Shown here in pieces: positions 13,501 through 23,700 of a DNA stretch of 64,000 bases. A program made the translations under genes and the position numbers. Source of the DNA: Styela clava (Eukaryota > Chordata > Ascidiacea > Stolidobranchia > Styelidae); NCBI RefSeq assembly GCF_964204865.1, contig NC_135263.1, positions 18,831,426 through 18,895,425 of the forward strand, given 5' to 3'. The notes beneath the pieces are model-generated. The model was not told the origin of the DNA, searched no databases, and saw only the letters and a program-made list of their open reading frames with translations. Numbering within the stretch: the stretch's first letter is position 1; each line of letters opens with the position of its first letter.

Positions 13501-13730
13501 CCACATTGCGCGACGTTCCGGATCTTTTGAAAACAGTTGAATATAACTGAAGTTCCATTTCGTTGTCTATACTAAACGCACAGTCAACGACACAAGACGA
13601 AATAACCATTTTTCAACAGTCAAGCAAAACGGAAACGTATAATCCGACTTGCAACTGACAGGTGTCAGCTGGACGTTTTTGTTTTTTTGCCGTGCAGAAA
13701 ACAAAGTCACGTGACCCTTGCAAGTCCTCT
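10556..13730. mobile_element. THAP-domain DNA transposon, copy 1 (left end truncated)
   Basis: This copy begins inside the THAP exon (GGACAGCACTTCGTTGATGG, encoding the HF part of the zinc finger) and has lost its left terminal repeat. The right end carries the arm with an inverted THAP exon and the terminal CACGTGACCCTTGCAAGTCC. Order: left arm about 10556-10965, internal segment about 10966-12035, a 416-bp tandem duplication 12084-12916, right arm about 12917-13730. The right arm is the reverse complement of the left. The inverted THAP reading at 13640-13400 shows KDPERRAMW, then C and HF, in shifted frames. No transposase catalytic ORF was recognised. Confidence 0.75.
12084..12916. repeat. 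416-bp tandem duplication inside THAP element copy 1
   Basis: The unit starting TTGGACACGTTTAGTGGCC occurs at 12084 and again at 12500, with near-identical sequence through 12916. A further 48-bp partial copy of its first bases starts at 12036. The copies share two TACCGGTA-containing sites spaced 17 bases apart. High identity implies a recent duplication. Confidence 0.85.
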
Positions 13731-14072
13731 CTATTCTATAGCACAACATACACCCAACTGGCAACTTCATTGCCATTTAATTTATACTCTTTTTTTATTA
13801 TTTTCTTTTTCTCTTTTTCATAGCCTTTTCCATAATTTTCTTTCTTCGTCATTCTGACTCTTTCTCTTCCATTTACTGCCTGCCTGGCCAAACGATATAC
13901 TCGTCACTGGGGGGTGAGTGTGTATCAAGGTGCACTTCTGCGAACCCTCCTATAGAGGACTTGCACGGGTCACGTGACCTTGTTACTGGACGGCAATAAA
14001 ACAAAAACGTCCATTTGGCTCCTGTCAGTTGCAAGTCGGATTATACGTTTCCGTTCTGTTTGGCTGTGGAAA

Positions 14073-14257
14073 ATGGTTATTTCGTATTGTTCCGCTGGCT
14101 GTACGTATAGTATAGACAACGAAATGAATCTGCAGCTATATTCCACTGTTTTAAAAAAATCCGGAACGTCGCGCAACGTGGATATCATCTGCTTGGTGTC
14201 AAGTCCAGAAGCCATCTTACTCGTGTTTCACTGTTTGCGGACAGCACTTCGTTGATG
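14073..14257 (+). pseudogene. Broken THAP zinc-finger exon in transposon arm
   Basis: The exon starts MVISYCSAGC (the C-x3-C half of the THAP C2CH finger). After a frame change it ends CFTVCGQHFVDG (the C and HF half), directly followed by a splice donor GTGAGT at 14258. The mirror copy at 13640-13400 shows the intervening KDPERR and W residues, also across a shift. The frame breaks mean this copy cannot encode an intact finger. Confidence 0.65.
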
Positions 14258-16283
14258 GTGAGTCATGATGTGCCGTTATCAATTTTTTTAAATATTCATA
14301 AGCTCCCTCATTTCAATGGAAAGCAGATGACAAACTACTGTTATTGGTAGGCTTAGGCCTAGGCTACTTGCAGACTTGACTCGTGTAAGGTATTAATCAA
14401 TAATTGCCATAAGGTATTGTTTCCCTAGTTAGCAGGTAATCTATTAGTAAGTGTGAAAATTTGAATAGATAACTAAAGTTTAATGCCAGTGCTAATGCAA
14501 AAAATAACCAGAATTCAATTGAATTCTCTATCTGAGAATACGCTCGCCACCGCATCTCTGATCACCCTGGGAGTTTCACAGGTTCCAATCGCATGCGGGG
14601 ATAGTTATGTGCGAGGGGACGAGGAGATTGCAGCTCTTCTCCCACTAAGGGTGGTTCACACGACCGCTGGTCGATTACGACATCCCCCACCATCAAGTCC
14701 ATGCTTCTAAAACAAATAACTGGCTAACTAATCCCGACATAGAATGGTAATCGTACGATGTTGCACCTTGCAATCTGTCCCCAACCACAGATAAATTCTA
14801 TCCTAAAAACTACCCACATGGGTAGGCATAGTTGCGTTTTAAATTGAAAGAAATCTTCATTAATGGTCAGAAGGTGTTGTCTGATTGTTTTGGTAGTTAG
14901 CAGGTAATTTATTACTGATCTGATACACAAACTTGGCACTGTCAAATGATGATTAGTGTTTAATTTATTTTCAGGAAAAAGGGAAAAATTATCAGCTGCT
15001 TACATGTCCCATCGATATTTGAATTTTTGCCATCCCCAGAGAATTTCGAAGAAAGGAAAAAGGCAGGACCATTTCAACAAATTCTGTTAACTTGTATGCG
15101 TTGCAATATTAATTTGCAGTTGTTAGCATAAACATTTAATGTGTCTTTCGACTAGACCTACCACACTTTAAAAAAAGCCGTCTACACCCCTTTTCACTAG
15201 AACCATAATACTGTAAAATATTTGATAGAAATTACCCCCGAGGCATCACATCTTTCATTTGAAAGGGCTGTGGAGGCAGATACATTTTTTACTCTAAATT
15301 ATGGAATGTTACTTCCAGGTTATCTTATCCTTGCTTATAGATATCTTGAGGTTAGTGACTCCAACTGACCCATGCATGCCACACTGAAAATTCTCTTGTG
15401 TACCCATAAAATAAGGCTGTTGGAGCCTTCAGACCTTGAAAACAGACGAATCTGAGCACGATGGATTCATGTGAAACACGTAATATGCATTTAGAGGCAA
15501 AAATATCCCATCCTGAGCAGCACCGATCCACAACCTCCTGCCTATGGAATCAAAACATTAGACAAATTGGTGTACTGTGCGCATTCACAAATTTTTGCGA
15601 ATCAAGTGTGCCTTTTGACTAAAGAAAATTTAGCATTGAAATGATCAATCTCAATATCAACCTAGTATCTGCAGATAAAACCAATTGTTTTTTAAAAATA
15701 CATTTTTGATGTGCTTTATTTTTCAAATATAATTACTGTAAAGTGTGTGATACATTTGGTACATGAATACTATTTGCAAATTAGCTTGGGTTACACCCCT
15801 CTCAAATAAAAGTTTAGACTCTTAAGTCGTATCTCATAATATTGTTTAAACAAAAGGTTGGGGCTAGCTGGCTACCCATCAGAATTTCCTTTCAGATCAC
15901 AAAGTCGCAATATTACGCCTCGCTTAAGTTTCATTGGCAACTGTATCTGGTTGTAGTATCGGTGTCCAACGTTAGACTGAAACCTTCACGACCAGACCCA
16001 CCGAAACAATTTTTTTTCTTGATAGGGTCGTCTTGAAGTTGATTTCGTTAAAGCACAATGGACACTTTATCTCCACCAATCCACAGTAATGACAAATTAC
16101 TTTGTCATTACGATAAGCATCAATAAATGAATACTGAGGATGTATTATCAAGTCACGCAAGCTGAGGTCTTGTTGCAACTTATACTTTGCCATCCATCTA
16201 TTCCATGGTCGCACCCATATCTGTAAGATAATGGATACAGATAAGAGTTTTCATAAAATCTAACGATCAAGGAGTGTGAAATT

Positions 16284-16678
16284 TAGGGCTGGGCATTTTC
16301 GAATACCTTGTGATTTCAGAATCGAATCGAATAATTTTTTTGAATCGAATCTCGAATACTTGAAAATATAAAATTGTAAGCGACTTTATCATAGTAATTG
16401 GTCCTCTCAACAAATGAATTACTGAAGACATAGAATAAATCACTCAGATAGATTACTGAGCGTTCACACAGAATAACAAACACGTTTTATCAATAACTCA
16501 CTACAGAAAACAGTCATATGTTAGAATTCCGTTGAAAAAATATGACTTCAATGAAAAAAAAATTGGGGAATTCACCTCGACCATTAGCGGAAAGATAAAA
16601 ACAAGATGGCGGCGATTCGAAATTCCAGTCTGAACCGATTCGAATAATTTACTATTCGATTCGAAATGCCTAGCCCGG
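16284..16678. mobile_element. 395-bp MITE with 8-bp target duplication (TAGGGCTGGGC family)
   Basis: The left end is TAGGGCTGGGCATTTTCGAA; the right end is the inverted GGCTAGGCATTTCGAATCG. Perfect 8-bp direct repeats GTGAAATT flank it at 16276-16283 and 16679-16686. It is inserted within THAP element copy 2 and so is younger than that element. It belongs to the same family as 7154-7297. Confidence 0.8.
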
Positions 16679-17149
16679 GTGAAATTTATGTCCATATCCC
16701 ACCACAGCCACTAGTCGAAAATGAATTTGTTTCCGGGTTGCATATCTTTTTTACCAATGACAATAAAAAGACATTTTGAATCAATTGTACAAGCACCATT
16801 AGGATAGGATTTATCTGGGGAGGGAGGGGAGCCAGTTATTTGTTTTCAGAAGCATGGACTTGGATGGTGGGGAATGGTCGTAACCGATCAGCGGTCATGT
16901 GAACCACCCTCGGGGGAGTGGAGCTGCAATCCTCTAGCACATAACTATCCCCGCATGGGATTGAAACCTGTGAAACTACCAGGGTGATCAGAGATGCGGT
17001 GGCGAGCGTATTCCTAGATGGCAAATTAAATTAAATTCTGGTTATTTTTTGCATGACCAGTGGTGTTAAACTTTAGTTATCTATTCAACCTTTCACACTT
17101 AGTAATAGATTACCTGCTAATCAGGAAACAATACCTTACAGCAATTGAT

Positions 17150-17400
17150 TATTAATTCCTTACTGTCTTACACAAGTCATGTCTGCAACTACAAGTAGGC
17201 CCACGCCTAGGCCTACTAATAACAGTAGTTGATTATTAGATTAATTCCTTACTGTCTTACACAAGTCAAGTCTGCAACTAGGCCTACTAATAACAGTAGT
17301 TGATTATTTGATTATTAATTCCTTACTGTCTTACACAAGTCAAGTCTGCAACTGCACGTAGGCCCACACCTAGGCCTACTGATAACAGTAGTTTGTCATC
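17150..17400. repeat. Tandem repeats in the right arm of THAP element copy 2
   Basis: The block TTACTGTCTTACACAAGTCA, followed by a GGCCTACTAATAACAGTAGT-like stretch, occurs about three times with small length differences. It is absent from the left arm, so it arose after the arms formed. Confidence 0.65.
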
Positions 17401-18307
17401 TGCTTTCGATTGAAATGAGGGAGCTTGTGAATATTTAAAGAAATTGATAACGGCACACTATCACCACATTATCACTCACCATCAACGAAGTGCTGTCCGC
17501 AAACAGTGAAACACAAGTAAGATGGCTTCTGGACTTGACACCAAGCAGTTCTGCCAATAGGCAATATATGATATCCACATTGCGCGACGTTCAGGATTAT
17601 TTGAAATCAGTGGAATATTACTGAAGATCCATTTCGTCCATGTCTATACTATACGTACAGCCAACAGAACAACGAAATAACCATTTTCAACAACCAAACA
17701 AAACGCAAACGTATAATCCGACTTGCAACTGACAGGAGCCAAAATGGACGTTTTTGTTTTATTGCCGTCCAGTAACAATGTCACGTGACCCGTGCAAGTC
17801 CTCTATATGTGGCGGAAAAATTTTTGTCGAGGCCAGGTGTTCTGTCAACTCTATCTTTTATATGTTTCAGAAAAAAAATTTCACCTGAAAGACTCCCCAG
17901 CAACAAGTAAGTATAAAAAGGTAAGTATCGGTGGGTCGAGGCCCACTATTTGAAAAAAAAAAAGAATACAGCAAAAGGGACGGACAATTACATAAACCAG
18001 AACGAATCAAAAAAATGTTTCATAATTAGATCTTAACTAACTCATGTATTTTGCAAATGGATCAACTGCAACGATTCATTGAGGAAATTATCCGTTACTT
18101 TATAACCACTACTCCCTTCCCAGTATACCAATCTTGCGTAGCTTGTAATTCGCAGCAAATATGAAGGTCCGCTTAGGCATTCTGTGTATTACTGTGATAT
18201 GTTGAGTTTTCTCCCTGTTGTGTTGAGGGTTTCGACATGAACTATGTTATTCAGTTCTACTTGGACGTGGATTACACGAGTGCAATATTTTATTACGCGT
18301 GGAATTC

Positions 18308-18640
18308 TTCTGGGTGTAATAAAAAATGTTTGCTAGTTTTGCGCCAGATTCACACTGACCATTTGCACTGATAACGACGTGTGGCTCTGCGCGGCAAATT
18401 CTGGTTACGTTTCTGAAAACGCCAAATGTAGAAATTGGAGAGTCACCGTAAAGTTCACTGTTCAGTTACCATTCTGGGTGTAATGAAAAATGTTTGCTAG
18501 TTTTGCGCCAGATTCACACTGACCATTTGCACTGATAACGACGTGTGGCTCTGCGCGGCAAATTCTGGTTACCGGTACGTTTCTGAAAACGCCAAATGTA
18601 GAAATTGGAGAGTCACCGTAAAGTTCACTGTTCAGTTACC
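18308..18640. repeat. 164-bp tandem duplication with an internal 6-bp difference
   Basis: Copies start at 18308 and 18472 (TTCTGGGTGTAAT). They are almost identical except that the second carries an extra CCGGTA, which creates a TTACCGGTACG site. This is a recent duplication with no recognised coding content. Confidence 0.85.
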
Positions 18641-18648
18641 GAGTGGAA

Positions 18649-19028
18649 GTGGTGACTCCTCTTCGGCCCATGGGCCGGGGCCACGGCCCATCAAATTGGG
18701 CCTCGGCCCATCAGGCTATGGGCCGCGGCCCATCAAGTTGTGTAAAGAAACTATTCACTTGGCTAACACAGACAGTCCCCAAACTCATAATAGAACTATA
18801 ATGTGAAAAATCTGAACAAAATTTTGCCCTAACCCTAACCTGGTACACATACTACAGGAGTTTATTTTTTGGTTCGAATATTGACAATTTTGTAAGAATT
18901 GAAAATTTTGATAAGATAATTGAATTTTTCCTGACGGGGCCGCGGCCCATAGCTTGATGGGCCATGGCCCATGTGGCCCAATTGGATGGGCCGTGGCCCC
19001 GGCCCATGGGTCGTAGAGGAGTCACCAC
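18649..19028. repeat. GC-rich inverted-repeat element made of GGGCC/CGGCCCAT palindromes
   Basis: Arms of about 90 bp start GTGGTGACTCCTCT and are inverted relative to each other, around an AT-rich core of roughly 190 bp. Each arm is built from repeated palindromic units such as CCATGGGCC and GGGCCGCGGCCC. The composition contrasts sharply with the AT-rich surroundings. It resembles a foldback MITE, but no target duplication could be identified. Confidence 0.7.
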
Positions 19029-20781
19029 CCCTGTAGCAGTTACCGGTACCGGTAGGCATTGGCGCATGTTCTATTCCATCAATCCCAGTACTACTGTATC
19101 GACACTAGTGTACGGCTGTACGGTGCCAGAATTTGCTACTGTAGGGACGGTACCGGTAAAATCATGTCCAAATGAGAAAAACAATTCAACCACATTTTGC
19201 ATTTGGTTTTGTGTGCGTCATATGCAATACTGATAAATGTCACTAAAAGACGACAATTAGACTATTATCTAAAACTACTAGTAATATGGCAAGTTTATCG
19301 TTTTGTATCAATTTCACATGGCTACCATCTGTTTTGCTTTGATTTCTTCTGTTGTGCACTAAATAACGGCACATGTTCAGTTGTTAGCCATGTTTCTCAC
19401 CGTCTTACAATTTTAACTAAATAATAGGACCCATGTCATGTCTATTGATTATGATTTGAAACACAGATTTTCTGTAAGGTATGCATTTCAGGGCTTTCAG
19501 GTACGGTACCGTTAATGCATCGACCATCCTGCAGTCCTGTTGTATCGAGGCTACCCAAATGGCTCATGTGCAGATTCTCAATAAACATTTTGACACATTT
19601 TAGTAGGCCTATAATCATATTCAATACCGGTACAATTAAATCACCTGATGACACCACTAAACACTTGAAAAGTAGTATTTTTTTCGAAATTTGTCTGTAA
19701 AATTGTCAACGAAACAAATAGCTGACAAATGTCAAAAATTGAATTTAAAACACACACTTCTTCAGTCTTTTGACTGCAGAGAGACTGAACTCGAAAGGTG
19801 GTTGAATGAAAATGGCATTTTATTCAAGTTTAAATTTTACTCTTTTAGATGCATAGATCAGAAGAATTTGTGCTAAAGAGTTGAGTGATGTGGACGCCTC
19901 TGCAAAAAAAGTTTTTTTAGTCTTCATCATATTTACATTTAAAACGTATAAGCATTGGTTCATGAATCCAAATTAATCGCAATATTCGTCAGCCTTCACA
20001 TGACCAAAATTGCAGTATTTTTTTCTAAAAACTCGAATGCTACAGTAAATTTTTTTTTCTTTTGTAAATTGGATTTTTGATTGCGCTTGCTTTTACTGTC
20101 TTTAGCACCGTTGCACCGTTCTGATTTGCCGGTATGGAGACCAAGACTAGCTCGTGAACGACGGGTTTGCAATAATTTTCATAGATATCTATCAATGAGG
20201 GGGCTATTTTTGGAATCAGAGAACTGTGCCATACTGTACTTCCACGCACTTTCAGTAGGACACACTTTCCAAATTCTTAGAATGTCCCTCTGTTTGGTTC
20301 GATAAAACAAACACTCCATGTGTCTCACAAACGTGGGGCGTCTGGCTGGCACCGCAGATGCATCATATCGCGCCATGCTTGACTTGATAATAATCTAAAT
20401 TAATCATGGCCGTTGAGTGAGTTTTTACTAAAAACTCTCAAATGCCACGGTAAAAAACTTTTTTGGGGGAAATTGGATTATTTTTTAACTGCCAAATTCA
20501 ACGATTTAGTTTTTTGCGCAACTTCATTTTACAGTATTCTTGCAGATTTGAGGAAAAACAATGTCCAGACTTCCTGTGTTTGGTCATCGGCAAATTGAGA
20601 TGCCCTGAAATGAGCCAATGTCTGTCGATCTGGAAAGTGTACCGTACTGACTTTGGGGTGGTGATATTGTGATACCAATGTTACAGGATGATTAATGTTC
20701 TTTACTTACTCTCATACAGAATTATCCTAGTTCAAAAAAGCTTTTTAACTGGAAGACCTGGTGAATTAACTGTTTGCTAAG

Positions 20782-23700
20782 ATGGAGTTATCAGGAATTC
20801 GGTTTCCTCCTGGCTCCAAATCAATTTCTGCTGATATGAACCCTTCTGAGATTTTGAAGTCGTTGAAACGATGTTGTAAGTTTTTCTCTCAGTTGGAACA
20901 GGATCAAGATGAAGAAAAGAAGATCTATTTACCTTTTTGTCGATACATATCAGAGAGTGATCTCGTTCATGAAATAACTGATGCTAATGCAAGGATTCAT
21001 TTAGGTTGTATTTTTGCTGATATTTTTCGCTTGCATGCCCCAGAAAATCCATTTCCAGGAGACAAATTGAAAGATATTTTTTTGTTTTTAAATGAACAAT
21101 TGAGTCACTTACGAGATGTTAAATCTACCTTGTTTTCTAAAGCATACCATATATTGGAAAATGTGGCAACTGTGAAATCCTATAACAGTTGCTTGGAACT
21201 TGACAATGAATCAGCGGATGAAGTGTTTTGTGGACTTTTCAAAATTTTCTTTAGCATAGTTAATTCCTCACATGATGACCAACTGAAAGCACACATGCTT
21301 GATATAATGACTTGCATAGTTTCTGAAAGTGGATCTGTATCACAAAGATTGTTCGACAATGTTTTTGAGTGTCTTTTGGAGAAAACTAAAAAAATGAATC
21401 CCTCAGCATATGAACTTGCTCGTGAACTACTGAGGAAGACTGCTCACAATGTTGAAGGAGTGATCATGCTATTCTTTCAAAATATCCTATTAGGTGATCA
21501 CCAGGATTCAAATCGTTTATCTAGGAGTTGGCCGCAACTAATAACAGAGTTGTATAAAATTGCTCCTACTCTTCTTGTCAACACAATTCCTCAGATTGAG
21601 ATGAAACTCAGAACCGATAATGTTCCTGAAAGACTTCAAGTTGTTCGATTACTAAGCAGAATGTTTTCAGAAAAGGACTCGAGCCTTTCTTCGCAGCATA
21701 CTGCACTCTGGAACAGTTTCCTCTTAAGATTCAATGACATAGATCCACAAATCAGAGCAGTGTGTGTTAACTTTTGCTCAGATATGGTAATTAATCACGG
21801 TACTGATGATGCAAAGGGGAGAGAGGTTTTATCTAAATTGGTGGAATTATTGAAACTAAGAAGGCATGACACGGAAGAAGGTGTAAGAATTGCAGTTGTC
21901 ACTACGATCCGAGGAATCGCTATGAATGATCTTAGATTAGTAACTGATGAATTGCTGGATTTCCTCAGAGAAAGATTGCTTGACAAAAAACACAAAGTTC
22001 GTGAAACTGCGATCAGAGCTGTTGCCGATATCTACAAAAAGTTTTCTGCCAGTACGAAATCACCTTTGATATATCAAAGGAAGTTGGGAATTTTCAGAAG
22101 TCAGCTTCTTCGTGTGTATTACACCCAAAATCTGGATGATTGCATATTGTTAGAACGCATTTTAGTGAGCAGTCTTGTGCAATATAGTTTGCCTGACGAA
22201 GAGAGAATGAAACAACTATTTCAGTTGTACTGTACGGCAGACAATCATGCTGTCAAAGCGCTTGTGGAAATGTTCAAAAAGCAGAAAATCTTGAAAGAAG
22301 CACTAAAAGACATTTTAAATTCTCTTTCTTTAAAGGATAGTGAACAAAGGAACAAGAAATTGTGGCCAAAAATATTAACATTATCTTCCCATTTGCAGTC
22401 ACCAATGCAGGCTCGTGAACATATAAAGAAATTTGTAGCAATTGTTCTCGATGATGCTAAGATTCGACAGTGGTTGGAGTATATTACTGCAGAGCAATAT
22501 ACTTGTCAAAAGGTCGCGCTTGCTGTCCGAGATATTTTAAAAAAACTTGACACAGATGGTGTTACAAAGGTGGTACGCGGGACTGTGCAGCAGCTACTCG
22601 AAAGAGTTGTTCTTGTGACAGTTCTAATTGATGCACCCTCAATGCTGACATTGACAAAACTTGCTCGAGATTTGCTAGATGGAATTTCTGACATTGAGAA
22701 CTTTGAAAGTTATTCAGTAAAAGAAAGAGGAGTAGATCTGCTTCATGTATTAGCGAAGCATGATCCAAACTTATTTGCGGACAGTGAATGCTTGGAGATT
22801 TTTCTGTCAATGCTGAGAGGAAAAGATGAGTTTGCTGTTGAGAAAGCACTGCTTGTTCTTTTGAATACTTGCCCTATCATTGAAGAAAAATTTACCACAA
22901 TAAGAACTATCTTGCTGCCTGAACTCAAAGCAATTGCTAAAACAGGCACACCAAAACAAGCAAAATATGCTGTTCGCTGCATTAATTTAATGACATCTGT
23001 ACGAGAAGCTCCTCTTATGCAGGTATTTCAACAATGCAAAGAGATGGCGAGTGAAGATACTGCACACGGCCTGAATTTACGAACATTGCTAACAACTTTA
23101 GGGTGTATTGCAGAATGTTTGCCAAAACAAGCTGGGAAAGAACTGAAAGGCTTCATTGCTACAGTAGTTGTGAAGAAGATCATCATGAAAACTAAAGCAA
23201 AATCAAGTAGAAAGAAAAAAGAATTGAAATGGCTGGAAAAATCTGAGATTAGTGATGAAACTGCAACTAAACTTGTAGCAATGAAATGCATGGTACGGTG
23301 GTTGTGTGGATTAAATTCAAATGAATTAGATTGCTGTGGCTCAACATTGAGACTTCTACAACATATGATGCACAATGATGGGGATCTCATGAAATGCGGA
23401 CAAATATCCAAACCTGATATGGCGCATTTGAGGCTGAAGGCAGCGTTTTGTGTCTTACGAATTGCTAGATGTGATGGCTATAAAGATTTGATTTCACCTT
23501 CTGTGTTTTTAGAACTTGCCATTCTTCTAATGGATGATCTGCGTGAAGTACGCCAACAGTTTTTGGCTAAACTTCATCAAGCATTGTTCAAGTTCCAAAT
23601 ACATATATCTTTTATGTCATTATTTTGTGTGATTTCTCAAGAAAAAGTGAAGGAACACAGAGATCATGGTACAGCATTGTATATTCAGCTGGTGAAAAGA

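Larger units (their letters stand above)
13951..17807. mobile_element. THAP-domain DNA transposon, copy 2 (both terminal repeats present, 3.86 kb)
   Basis: The left end is TATAGAGGACTTGCACGGGT and the right end is its inverted match, running through CACGTGACC. The terminal repeats extend into long arms of roughly 0.8-1 kb (13951-14712 and about 16812-17807) that each hold a THAP-like exon in mirror orientation, so the element could fold back on itself. THAP zinc fingers are typical of P and Kolobok transposases. A THAP-only, transposase-less body suggests a non-autonomous derivative. Target duplication: only TATA is shared at the ends, so the superfamily is unresolved. A 395-bp MITE is inserted at 16284-16678. 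Confidence 0.75.
17808..20781. other. Intergenic region upstream of PDS5
   Basis: No exon is recognised here. The region holds the 18308-18640 tandem duplication, the GC-rich palindromic element 18649-19028, and many short palindromes TACCGGTA (for example near 18570, 19041, 19150 and 19626). A-rich stretches near 20041-20110 and 20430-20500 are weakly similar. The PDS5 promoter and 5' UTR must lie in the last part, but no clear core element is visible. Confidence 0.5.

Noticed and set aside
23028-23411. 127-aa minus-strand ORF and its neighbours inside PDS5
   Set aside because: Antisense to a conserved HEAT-repeat coding region; the sequence has no family resemblance.
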